A DNA stretch of 32,436 bases from Prevotellaceae bacterium (GTDB lineage: Bacteria > Bacteroidota > Bacteroidia > Bacteroidales > UBA932): the NCBI GenBank assembly GCA_031280885.1, contig JAITGD010000099.1, positions 1-32,436 of the forward strand, given 5' to 3'. A program made the translations under genes and the position numbers. The notes beneath the pieces were generated by a model. That model had not been told where the DNA came from. It searched no databases and saw nothing but the letters and a program-made list of their open reading frames with translations. Of the stretch, positions 15,433 through 23,387 are shown piece by piece. Positions within the stretch are counted from its first letter, which is position 1, and each line of letters opens with the position of its first letter.

Positions 15433-16448
15433 ATAATCTGATAGAGAAATACAGACGTAATGAGCTGACGTCCAAAGAACTGTTGGAGCTTAAAGAAAAA
15501 CTTCTTCTTGCTTCCGACGAAGAAATCGGACGGCAAATGCTCGAACAATGGAGGTCTGAAGAAATCGACGTTTCGTCGGTGGATGACAAAAGAATTAATC
15601 GATTGAAAAACAGAATAGACGCAAAACGTAGCAGAAAACGCGCTGTGTTTCGGCGACTTGTTCGTGCAGCCCAAATTGCTGTTGCTGTGATGTTTCCCGT
15701 ATTGTTGTCGTTTTCAATTTATTTTTATAGGGAAAACAGCCTGATTTTGTCCGAAGAAATTAGCGTTTCAACCGGAAAAGCAGAACGCGCAAGTATCACT
15801 TTACCAGATGGAACCATCGTATCACTGAACGCAGAATCGATCTTGAAATACCATCCTCGAAACTATAATAAAATAGAGCGGAAAATTAATTTCGATGGCG
15901 AAGGATATTTTCAAATACATGGCGACGTGAATATTCCTTTTCTGTTATACACCAATGGTTTACAGGTAAAAGTACTTGGCACGGTTTTCAACCTTTCGGT
16001 ACGTAAGGAAAATCCGACTGCCGAACTTGCTCTTGAAGAAGGAAAACTGTCGCTATTCTCGATACGCAACGGCCAAAGTGCTGTGCTTCACAAAAATCAA
16101 AAAGCCATAATCAACCAGATGACCGGCGAAATTACTCTGATTAGCGACGAAAATATACAGGACGTTTCGGCCTGGCGACGTGGCGATATGGTTTTTCGTA
16201 ATACGGAACTTGCACAGGTAATACGCACAATAGAAGTAAATTATAATATAGCAATAGATATAGAATGTTCGGACTGTCTTTCGGATACATTTACGGGAAC
16301 CTTGCCGGTGAACGATTTAAACGAAGTGCTGGAAGTAATCGAACGTTCATACCATCTGAAAGCCTTACTGAACGGCAAAAAAATTACTCTTATGCCTGAG
16401 CCGGATTTCAGGAACCAAGAGCCAAGACTGCTACGCAGTCAATTATGA
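15429..16448 (+). CDS. FecR-family anti-sigma factor with repeat-derived C-terminal tail
   Basis: The 339-residue protein has a short cytoplasmic N-terminal sigma-binding region (1-75), one transmembrane helix at about 80-98 (AAQIAVAVMFPVLLSFSIYFY), and a periplasmic FecR domain (about 105-240; STGKAERASITLPDGTIVSLNAES, GEGYFQIHGD, VKVLGTVFNLSV). A STN-like/DUF4974 C-terminal domain follows, with LAQVIRTIEVNYNIAIDIE and LNEVLEVIERSYHLKALLNGKKITL. It should hold the adjacent sigma factor inactive until a TonB-dependent transducer signals across the periplasm. No SusC/TonB receptor gene follows; the next gene is a ClC transporter. The last 14 or so residues (after LMPEP) are encoded by dispersed repeat sequence, and the stop lies in a 7-bp repeat unit. 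Confidence 0.93.
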   Translation: MNNLIEKYRRNELTSKELLELKEKLLLASDEEIGRQMLEQWRSEEIDVSSVDDKRINRLKNRIDAKRSRKRAVFRRLVRAAQIAVAVMFPVLLSFSIYFYRENSLILSEEISVSTGKAERASITLPDGTIVSLNAESILKYHPRNYNKIERKINFDGEGYFQIHGDVNIPFLLYTNGLQVKVLGTVFNLSVRKENPTAELALEEGKLSLFSIRNGQSAVLHKNQKAIINQMTGEITLISDENIQDVSAWRRGDMVFRNTELAQVIRTIEVNYNIAIDIECSDCLSDTFTGTLPVNDLNEVLEVIERSYHLKALLNGKKITLMPEPDFRNQEPRLLRSQL

Positions 16449-16461
16449 ATTAAGAATTATG
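16404..16461 (+). repeat. Dispersed repeat patch spanning the fecR end and the ClC start
   Basis: Three repeat types abut here. ATTTCAGGAACCAAGAGCCA (16405-16424) matches two copies near 32018 and 32051. GCTACGCAGTC (16430-16440) recurs at 21430-21440 and, inverted, at 21524-21534. Three 7-bp units AATTATG/AATTAAG/AATTATG (16441-16461) match the 7-bp repeats near 21404, 21535 and 25684. The first 7-bp unit contributes to the fecR TGA stop, and the third contains the ATG of the ClC gene. Confidence 0.85.
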
Positions 16462-18252
16462 ACACATTTGAAACATTCGACAATAAATCGAGTAAAGGAA
16501 TTGCTTCTAAATCAGATTGAACGCATAGACAAAAAGCGTTTGATTTACATTCTGTCTTTGCTGGTTGGGCTGTGTAGCGGCCTTGCAGCTGTACTGTTGA
16601 AACACACTATACATTTGGTTAAAGACAGCCTTACGAGCTGGTTCGACGCGGCGCACGATAGCTTGCTGTATCTGGCTTATCCCGGCATCGGAATACTGAT
16701 TACCATTATCTATGTCAAGTACTTTGTAAAGAACAATATCGGGCATGGCATCACCAAAGTTTTGTATGCCATTTCGCGCAAACATTCGGAGCTGGAACCT
16801 CACAACATGTACACATCCATCGCAGCAAGTTCGTTTACCATAGGTTTTGGTGGCTCTGTCGGCGCCGAAGCTCCGATAGTGCTTACCGGTTCGGCGATAG
16901 GATCCAATATCGGACGGTTTTTCAATCTAAATTATAAGCAGATAACCCTGCTGCTGGGATGCGGCGCTGCCGGCGCTGTGTCTGGAATCTTCAAAGCGCC
17001 ATTGGCGGGGATTGTCTTTACGCTTGAAATACTGATGCTCGACCTTTCGCTTGCCTCCATCATACCTTTGTTGATTTCGTCGATAACAGCTCTCTGCGTT
17101 TCGTATTTTCTTATCGGTTCCGACGTCGCCTTTGGAAACACTCTTCAACCTTTTGCCATGAATAATTTGCCGTATTACCTTGTACTTGGTGTATTTTGCG
17201 GCTTTGTTTCTCTGTATTTCACCCGCACAACTATGGCCATCGAAAAGCGTCTGAACAAAACCGGCTCGATATGGCAACGCTGGTTGGCAGGTACGGCTTC
17301 GCTTGGCCTGCTGGTTTTCTTCATTCCCTCGCTCTACGGCGAAGGTTATGACACTCTTACAGCTATGATGACCGGCAATGCGCATACGATTTTCGACAAC
17401 AGTCTCTTTTCCGGAATGCAGGAAAACACCTGGTTTTTTGTGTTATATTTAGTAGCCATACTCATCTTTAAAGTTGTAGCAATGGCAGCCACCACCGGCA
17501 GCGGCGGGGTAGGAGGCACTTTCGGGCCAACCTTATTCATGGGCGGAATAGCCGGATTTCTCACCGCGCGATTAATCAATATTTCCGGCATACATCAAGT
17601 TCCCGAAAGCAATTTTGCACTCGTAGGAATGGCCGGAGCTATGGCCGGAGTGATGCAGGCTCCTTTGACAGCCATCTTTTTAATCGCAGAAATAACCGGC
17701 GGATATATGCTACTGATGCCTTTGATGGTTACTTCGGTGGTTTCGTTTATGACTATCAGAGGATTTGAATCACATTCGATATACACAAAACGGCTTGCTC
17801 AGGAAGGTGATTTGCTGACTCACAACCGCGACAAAGCCACACTCACGCTGTTGCAAACAGATAATCTCATAGAAACGGATTTCGTTCCCGTATCGCCCGA
17901 CGACGATTTGGGAACGCTGGTAAAAGCAGTTTCGCGCTCGAAACGCAATATCTTTCCTGTGGTAAATCGCGAACGCGGCATCGAGGGCGTGATTCTGCTC
18001 GACGATATACGCGACACCATGTTTGAACCGAATCTATATAGAACCATCCGCGTATCAAGCATCATGCGACCGGTGCCAGCCACCGTCAGCATCGGCGAGC
18101 CTATGGAAAAAGTCATCGAAATATTTGAAAAAACACAAGCCTGGAACCTCCCCGTAGTGGACGAAAATGGAAAATACAAAGGATTTCTCTCGAAATCAAA
18201 AATATTTTCCTCGTACAGAGAGATGCTGAAAGAACTCTTCGGAGACGATTGA
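16459..18252 (+). CDS. ClC-family anion channel/transporter with C-terminal CBS pair
   Basis: The 597-residue integral membrane protein has a ClC core of about 440 residues and two CBS domains (about 470-590; NIFPVVNRERGIEGVILLDDIR and AWNLPVVDENGKYKGFLSKSKI) that usually sense adenine nucleotides. Selectivity-filter motifs seen are GHGIT (95-99, in place of GSGIP), GAEAP with the gating glutamate Glu137, and GGVGGTFGP. The filter tyrosine region AEITGGYMLLMPL is present. The segment PLAGIVFTLEILM aligns with PLAGILFIIEEMR of E. coli ClC-ec1. This places Glu190 at Glu202 and Ile191 at the internal proton glutamate Glu203. Loss of that residue suggests uncoupled or channel-like anion flow, though this is inference. 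It begins 10 bases after fecR. Confidence 0.93.
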   Translation: MTHLKHSTINRVKELLLNQIERIDKKRLIYILSLLVGLCSGLAAVLLKHTIHLVKDSLTSWFDAAHDSLLYLAYPGIGILITIIYVKYFVKNNIGHGITKVLYAISRKHSELEPHNMYTSIAASSFTIGFGGSVGAEAPIVLTGSAIGSNIGRFFNLNYKQITLLLGCGAAGAVSGIFKAPLAGIVFTLEILMLDLSLASIIPLLISSITALCVSYFLIGSDVAFGNTLQPFAMNNLPYYLVLGVFCGFVSLYFTRTTMAIEKRLNKTGSIWQRWLAGTASLGLLVFFIPSLYGEGYDTLTAMMTGNAHTIFDNSLFSGMQENTWFFVLYLVAILIFKVVAMAATTGSGGVGGTFGPTLFMGGIAGFLTARLINISGIHQVPESNFALVGMAGAMAGVMQAPLTAIFLIAEITGGYMLLMPLMVTSVVSFMTIRGFESHSIYTKRLAQEGDLLTHNRDKATLTLLQTDNLIETDFVPVSPDDDLGTLVKAVSRSKRNIFPVVNRERGIEGVILLDDIRDTMFEPNLYRTIRVSSIMRPVPATVSIGEPMEKVIEIFEKTQAWNLPVVDENGKYKGFLSKSKIFSSYREMLKELFGDD

Positions 18253-18304
18253 TTTTTTTTAACGGTTCAAAAAAAAGTTTGAGGTGCTAAGCGAAATATT
18301 TGCT

Positions 18305-18373
18305 GTGGAACCCCACGGGGTTCTACAACGAAGATTATTTATCGCGTAGGGGCAAGGCGCGCCTTGCCCCTAC
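18305..18373. repeat. Two adjacent GC-rich palindromes
   Basis: 18305-18326 is a 10-bp stem (GTGGAACCCC with GGGGTTCTAC, one G-U pair, two-base loop). 18346-18373 is a perfectly self-complementary 28-base palindrome with half-site GTAGGGGCAAGGCG. No T run follows either, so neither looks like a standard terminator. They sit in the 246-bp spacer between the ClC gene and the AddB-like nuclease and are far more GC-rich than their surroundings. They resemble dispersed palindromic repeats of the kind scattered in many bacterial genomes. Confidence 0.85.
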
Positions 18374-18469
18374 ATCCGAATAATTTGGAATCAAAATGTA
18401 AAATCATAGCACCTCAATTTAATATTTCGCCCTCCAATTGCACTGAATCGCGTTACTCGAAAAAATATC

Positions 18470-18477
18470 TACTTTTG
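18470..18477 (+). promoter_or_regulatory. -7 promoter element of the AddB-like nuclease gene
   Basis: TACTTTTG matches TAnnTTTG, 21 bases before the ATG at 18499. It makes the longer frame from the TTG at 18364, which would begin inside the palindrome, unlikely. Confidence 0.6.
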
Positions 18478-18498
18478 TGCAATCAAGATAAAAGTAAC

Positions 18499-21402
18499 AT
18501 GACATTCTTAGAATCGCTTGCACGCCGTTTATATGCCCGTTATGGCAACGAAATATCTTCATTGCGAATGGTTTTACCCTCCCGAAGAGCGCAACTCTTC
18601 TTCTCCGAAGCCTTGACCGGAATTATCGATAAACCGATTTGGGAACCGATATTCACAAGCATCGAAAAAATTGCCGAAGAATTTACCCCTCTGCGCAAAG
18701 CCGAAGATTTTTCGCTACTTGTTGATCTGTATAGCATTTACCTCAAACACACACAAAGCAAGGAAAGTTTCGACCGATTTTATTTCTGGGGCGAAACTCT
18801 GCTGCGCGATTTCAACGACGTCGATAATCACCTCGTCGATGCCGAAATCCTGTTCCGAAATCTGAAAGAACAAAAAGAACTTGAAGGCGATTTTTCTTTC
18901 CTGACGCCAGAACAAATTGAATACATCCGCCTGTTTTGGAGTAGTTTCGATGCTGGAAAAAACGGAGAATTGCAAAACCGTTTTATCGAAATATGGGACG
19001 CGCTACCTGCCATTTATTCCGATTTTCGCAACGTATTACGCAAAAAAGGAGAGGCTTATTCGGGAATGATATACCGAGACGCCGCCGAAAAAATACAAAC
19101 AACAGGAGCCGAAAACCTGCCCGGACAATACGTTTTCGCCGGATTCAACGCACTGAGCAAATGCGAACACATTCTGCTCGCCGAATTGCGCGACGCCGGC
19201 AAAGCCGAATTTTACTGGGATTACAATCCATACTATCTCGAAAATAAAAAGCAAGAGGCAGGTTTTTTCATGCGCGACAATCTCAAAAACTTCCCCGCAA
19301 ACGAAAATCCAAAGCATCCAAACCTTGATGAACCCTCCGATTCGAACCTGCGCAATATGTTCGATTCCTTAGACCTGCATCTCATCTCCGTTCCTTCGGA
19401 CGTCCTACAAAGTAAAATCTTGCCGACGGTGTTGAAAGAAATGAACGCCGCCTGTAACCGTAATACAGCTGTGATTCTTGCCGACGCAAACCTCTTGATC
19501 CCAACGCTGTACTCCCTGCCCGACGATTATGAGGAAATAAACGTAACACTGGGCTATCCGCTGAAACATACGCCGATATTTGCCCTGACCGAATTGCTAA
19601 TCCGCCTACAAAATTCATACAAACTCGGCTCGCACACCGGATTTTATCACAAAGACCTGCTCGCGGTTCTGAAACATCGCTACGTCGAAGCAATTGCAGG
19701 CAACGAAGCCTCAAAAATAGCAGCCTTCATTGTACAAAATAATATAGTGTATGTCCCGAAAAAGCTCTTTGAATCAAATAGTTTTCTGCAAAAAATATTC
19801 ACCCCGCTAAACGATTACAAAGAAATTATCGATTATCTGACCGAGATTCTCGCAACGATTGCAAACATGCCCGACAGCGAAACCAATCGAAACACAGCCC
19901 TGCTGCGAGAATATGTGTTCCACACAACGAAAGCCCTGAATAAACTGAAAACAAGCATCGCGGAACATAATCTCGACATCGGAAAACCGGTATTCGCAAG
20001 CCTGATTTGCGACCTCTTCCGAAGCCTGAAAATCCCATTCACGGGCGAACCGGTACGCGGATTGCAAATCATGGAATTGAAAGAAACCCGCGCTTTGGAT
20101 TTCGAAAACCTTGTGATTCTCTCTGCAAACGAAGGACGCTTGCCGGCCGAATCAGACCATCCTTCCTTCGTGCCGTATAACCTGCGGCGAGCATACGAAA
20201 TGCCTTACATCGAACGAAACGAAGCTATCTCGGCATACTATTTTTACCGCTTGATGCAAGGAGCAAGCAAAGTGCGACTGCTGTATTCGTCGAAAACCGA
20301 CCAAAATAGAACCGGCGAAATGAGCCGCTATCTTTATCAACTGAAATTTGAATCGGGAATCGATATAAAAGAATATCACGTAACTTATGACGTCAATCTC
20401 AAAGAAAAATCAGAAATAAAAATACCGAAGGACGAAGCCATTATGCAACAACTTGCGCGTTATGCCGACCCGCTTTCCGACGCAAGCCTGTCGCCAAGTT
20501 CCCTGTCGGCATACATCGCTTGCCCGCTGAAATTCTATTTCAACAAAATACTTCGGATAAAAATCCCCGAAACGCTCAGCGAAGAATTGCCCGCAAATTT
20601 GCTCGGAAACATCGTCCACAAAGTCATGGAACAACTTTATAAACCGATGATAAACCGGCAAATCGTGTCCGAAGAAATCCAAAATCTGCTCAAAAACGGA
20701 AAACTGCTCGACGAACTCGCCGACAAAGCCCTGGCAGAAGAATTTTATAAAACTGAAAAATTGCCCGAAAACTTCGACGAAAACGGAAATATGCTCATCG
20801 CACAATATGTCATCGGACGATACATTCGTGGAATCCTGAAATACGACGCCAAAAACCCTCATTTCGTCCCGAAAAATCTCGAAGGTAAAGTTCGTGCAGC
20901 TTACAAAATAAATACCGACGGAAATCTGCGGACGCTGAATATCGAAGGAATAATCGACCGCCTCGACATGATAGAAATCGACGGAAAACCGGCGCTGAGA
21001 GTGGTGGACTATAAAACCGGCGCGGGACGAGGAAAAGATAAACGTATGAGATTTGCCGGAGTAGAATCACTATTCTCGGAAAACCCCGCCGAACGTAACT
21101 CCGAAGTGTTTCAAGCCTTCCTTTATTGCGCCATTCTGCACGAAATCGAACCCGAAACCGAAATAATCCCAGCGCTGTATTTCGTGCGCGACTGCTACTC
21201 GCCACAATTTACCTGCAAAATATTCGACGCCGTAAATAAATCGACGGTAAATAACTTCGGATGCTATGCCAAAGAATTTCGCGAACAACTCGACGACTGT
21301 ATCTCCGAAATATTCGACCCAAATATCCCTTTCATACAAACCGAATACCAAGAAAATTGCACTTATTGCCCCTTCGCAAAAATCTGCGAAAAAGAAGCAT
21401 GA
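18499..21402 (+). CDS. AddB-like PD-(D/E)XK nuclease with Fe-S cysteine cluster
   Basis: The 967-residue protein, from the ATG at 18499, begins MTFLESLARRLYARYG... RMVLPSRRAQLFFSEAL, as in the Bacteroidota AddB-type family. Its middle resembles a degenerate UvrD-like helicase with no intact Walker A motif (IMELKETRALDFENLVILSANEGRLP corresponds to the late helicase motifs). The C-terminal PD-(D/E)XK nuclease has IIDRLD followed by VVDYKTG (Asp837, Lys839). Cys675 (CPLKFYF) with Cys954, Cys957 and Cys963 (CTYCPFAKIC) form the four-cysteine iron-sulfur signature of AddB. Such proteins work with an AddA helicase-nuclease in resecting double-strand breaks for RecA loading. No addA is in the window. 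The gene is preceded by its own promoter and followed directly by the inverted-repeat element. Confidence 0.88.
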   Translation: MTFLESLARRLYARYGNEISSLRMVLPSRRAQLFFSEALTGIIDKPIWEPIFTSIEKIAEEFTPLRKAEDFSLLVDLYSIYLKHTQSKESFDRFYFWGETLLRDFNDVDNHLVDAEILFRNLKEQKELEGDFSFLTPEQIEYIRLFWSSFDAGKNGELQNRFIEIWDALPAIYSDFRNVLRKKGEAYSGMIYRDAAEKIQTTGAENLPGQYVFAGFNALSKCEHILLAELRDAGKAEFYWDYNPYYLENKKQEAGFFMRDNLKNFPANENPKHPNLDEPSDSNLRNMFDSLDLHLISVPSDVLQSKILPTVLKEMNAACNRNTAVILADANLLIPTLYSLPDDYEEINVTLGYPLKHTPIFALTELLIRLQNSYKLGSHTGFYHKDLLAVLKHRYVEAIAGNEASKIAAFIVQNNIVYVPKKLFESNSFLQKIFTPLNDYKEIIDYLTEILATIANMPDSETNRNTALLREYVFHTTKALNKLKTSIAEHNLDIGKPVFASLICDLFRSLKIPFTGEPVRGLQIMELKETRALDFENLVILSANEGRLPAESDHPSFVPYNLRRAYEMPYIERNEAISAYYFYRLMQGASKVRLLYSSKTDQNRTGEMSRYLYQLKFESGIDIKEYHVTYDVNLKEKSEIKIPKDEAIMQQLARYADPLSDASLSPSSLSAYIACPLKFYFNKILRIKIPETLSEELPANLLGNIVHKVMEQLYKPMINRQIVSEEIQNLLKNGKLLDELADKALAEEFYKTEKLPENFDENGNMLIAQYVIGRYIRGILKYDAKNPHFVPKNLEGKVRAAYKINTDGNLRTLNIEGIIDRLDMIEIDGKPALRVVDYKTGAGRGKDKRMRFAGVESLFSENPAERNSEVFQAFLYCAILHEIEPETEIIPALYFVRDCYSPQFTCKIFDAVNKSTVNNFGCYAKEFREQLDDCISEIFDPNIPFIQTEYQENCTYCPFAKICEKEA

Positions 21403-21403
21403 G

Positions 21404-21560
21404 AATTATGAATTATGAATTATGAATTTGCTACGCAGTCTGGTTTGATGAATTGAGAAAGCAGAAAACAGAAAGCAGAACGGAGTTTCCTATTGATATT
21501 AATGCAATTTACTAAGCAAGCCAGACTGCGTAGCTAATTCATAATTCATAATTCATAATT
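21404..21560. repeat. 157-bp inverted-repeat element (MITE-like)
   Basis: The left arm 21404-21443 and right arm 21521-21560 are reverse complements at 39 of 40 positions. Each arm consists of three 7-bp AATTATG units plus AATT(T/A)GCTACGCAGTCTGG. The 77-base centre (21444-21520) has no open frame of note and includes a purine-rich GCAGAAAACAGAAAGCAGAA stretch. Extra 7-bp units extend the right arm to about 21567. It fills most of the 242-bp spacer between the nuclease stop and rimP, touching the nuclease stop codon. It has no transposase, and no clear target duplication was identified. Confidence 0.9.
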
Positions 21561-21579
21561 CATAATTAAAAAAATGTAT

Positions 21580-21588
21580 TACTTTTGC
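21580..21588 (+). promoter_or_regulatory. -7 promoter element of the rimP-nusA-tyrA operon
   Basis: TACTTTTGC matches TAnnTTTGC. It lies just after the inverted-repeat element and 57 bases upstream of rimP. The -33 region would fall inside the 7-bp repeats of the element's right flank. Confidence 0.7.
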
Positions 21589-21603
21589 GCCGTAATTGAC
21601 CCG

Positions 21604-21629
21604 CGAGGGAGGCAGTTTCGCCTCCCTCG
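21604..21629 (+). promoter_or_regulatory. Leader hairpin upstream of rimP
   Basis: CGAGGGAGGC and GCCTCCCTCG form a perfect 10-bp stem with a six-base loop (AGTTTC). It sits between the -7 box and the ATG at 21645, so near the 5' end of the mRNA. No T run follows, so it is a stable leader structure rather than a terminator. It may stabilise the message or tune translation. Confidence 0.6.
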
Positions 21630-21644
21630 ATTGTTAAATAGAAT

Positions 21645-22115
21645 ATGATTGATGAAATAATAATACGCGAGTCGGTAAATCGACTAATAGCAGACACCGA
21701 CCTCTTTGTGGTCGAACTGAAATTGACGCCGGATAACGCCATAGAACTTGTGCTTGATAGCGATTCAAATGTCAGTGTGAACGATTGCGCCCGTGTGAAC
21801 TGCGAACTCTGCGAGGAGCTGGAAAAAGCCGGTATCGACGACTTCGGATTGACGGTATTCTCGGCCGGATTAACCGAACCTCTCAAATTGAAACGTCAAT
21901 ATATCAAAAATATCGGTCGGGAAATGGAGATAACTCTTGCGTCGGGAAAAAAAATCAAAGCAGTGATGACCGCAGTAAACGATGACTCAATCGAACTCGA
22001 ATATTCTGCAAAAGAACCAGCTACAAATGGAAAAGGTAAAACAAAAATCACCCGCAAAGAAACAATTACACTCAACGAACTGAAATCAATCAGACAAACA
22101 GTGAAATTTAAATGA
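21645..22115 (+). CDS. rimP: Ribosome maturation factor RimP
   Basis: The 156-residue protein assists late assembly of the 30S subunit in the cytoplasm. It has the two-part RimP layout. The N-terminal alpha/beta domain includes VVELKLTPDNAIELVLDSDSNVSVNDCARVNCELCEEL. The diagnostic FGLTVFSAGLTEPLKLKRQYIKNIGREM junction follows, then a C-terminal SH3-like barrel (ITLASGKKIKAVMTAVNDDSIELEY). It is the first gene of an operon with nusA 29 bp downstream, the usual pairing in bacteria. The promoter and leader hairpin lie directly upstream. Confidence 0.95.
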   Translation: MIDEIIIRESVNRLIADTDLFVVELKLTPDNAIELVLDSDSNVSVNDCARVNCELCEELEKAGIDDFGLTVFSAGLTEPLKLKRQYIKNIGREMEITLASGKKIKAVMTAVNDDSIELEYSAKEPATNGKGKTKITRKETITLNELKSIRQTVKFK

Positions 22116-22144
22116 ACGTATTAATTATATAAAGTAAAAATCCC

Positions 22145-23377
22145 ATGGAAAATTTGAATTTGATAGACACTTTTTCGGAATTTAAAGAACTGAAAAATAT
22201 CGACAGACCGACGATGATGAGCGTGCTGACAGATATTTTCAAAGGAATGATGGCGAAAATGTACGGATCTTCTGATAATTTTGACGTCATTATAAATATC
22301 GATAAAGGAGACTTTGAAATCTGGCGCAATAGAATCGTGGTAGAAACTGTGGACGACCCTACTACGCAAATATCCATCGAAGAAGCCAAAAGAATCGACG
22401 AATCCTACGAAGTTGGAGAAGAAGTTACCGAAGAAGTCAAATTTGAAGCCTTCGGAAGACGTGCTATTCTCGCTCTGAGGCAAAATTTGGCCGGCAGAAT
22501 CGTCGATCTCGAAAAAGCAAACCTCTTCAATAAGTACAAAGACCGTGTGGGAGACGTCATCGTTGGCGAAGTTTATCAGGCTTGGAAAAAAGAAACCCTT
22601 GTACTCGACGACGAAGGCAACGAACTGATACTCCCAAAAGCCGAACAAATTCCGGGCGACTATTTTAGGAAAGGCGACACCATCCGAGCCATCGTACTGC
22701 AAGTCGAAATGAGAAATAACACGCCCTACATCCTGCTGTCGAGAACCTCGCCTCTCTTCCTCGAACGCTTGTTTGAACAGGAAGTACCCGAAATCTTCGA
22801 CGGGCTAATCACAATCAAAAGAGTGATTCGCGCACCCGGAGAAAGAGCCAAAATAGCCGTCGAATCTTACGACGATAGAATTGATCCGGTGGGCGCATGT
22901 GTAGGTGTGAAAGGCTCAAGGATACATTCGATTGTCAGAGAGTTAAGGAATGAGAACATTGACGTGATAAACTACACCACGAACATACAATTACTCATCC
23001 AAAGGGCGCTGAACCCGGCCAAAGTATCGACAATTAAAGTCGATGAAAAGGCGCGACATGCCGACGTCTATATGAAACCCGCCGAAGTATCGCTTGCAAT
23101 AGGAAAAGGCGGATTAAATATCAAACTTGCAAGTCAATTAGTAGGATACGAAATCGATGTTTATAGAGACAACATGGACGAAAACGAAGAAGACGTCGAT
23201 CTCGATGAATTTGCAGACGAAATTGAATCCTGGGTCATCGATATTTTGAAAGGTATCGGCTGCGATACTGCCAAAAACGTCCTTGCTATTCCTTTTGACG
23301 AGCTTGTAAAACGCACTGACCTCGAAGAAGGAACGGTCAAGGAGGTAATTGCAGTTCTAAAATCCGAATTTGAATAA
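22145..23377 (+). CDS. nusA: Transcription termination/antitermination factor NusA
   Basis: NusA binds RNA polymerase and modulates pausing, termination and antitermination. The 410-residue protein shows the N-terminal polymerase-binding domain (1-130) and an S1 domain (about 135-200; VGDVIVGEVYQAWKKETLVL). KH1 has GVKGSRIHSIVRELRNENIDVI and KH2 has AIGKGGLNIKLASQLVGYEIDVY. An acidic linker (DENEEDVDLDEFADE) follows, then a short helix-hairpin-helix tail. It lacks the two long C-terminal acidic repeats of E. coli NusA, as is usual in Bacteroidota. infB commonly follows nusA, but here tyrA begins 10 bases after its stop. Confidence 0.95.
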   Translation: MENLNLIDTFSEFKELKNIDRPTMMSVLTDIFKGMMAKMYGSSDNFDVIINIDKGDFEIWRNRIVVETVDDPTTQISIEEAKRIDESYEVGEEVTEEVKFEAFGRRAILALRQNLAGRIVDLEKANLFNKYKDRVGDVIVGEVYQAWKKETLVLDDEGNELILPKAEQIPGDYFRKGDTIRAIVLQVEMRNNTPYILLSRTSPLFLERLFEQEVPEIFDGLITIKRVIRAPGERAKIAVESYDDRIDPVGACVGVKGSRIHSIVRELRNENIDVINYTTNIQLLIQRALNPAKVSTIKVDEKARHADVYMKPAEVSLAIGKGGLNIKLASQLVGYEIDVYRDNMDENEEDVDLDEFADEIESWVIDILKGIGCDTAKNVLAIPFDELVKRTDLEEGTVKEVIAVLKSEFE

Positions 23378-23387
23378 CAGATCCCCG

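Noticed and set aside
18364-18498. 45-codon N-terminal extension of the AddB-like nuclease from a TTG
   Set aside because: The TTG lies inside the 28-base palindrome, and a TAnnTTTG promoter at 18470 lies downstream of it. The family start matches the ATG at 18499.
21404-21567. Insertion sequence
   Set aside because: The inverted repeats are clear, but the 77-base interior has no transposase frame, so it can only be a non-autonomous element or a palindromic repeat.
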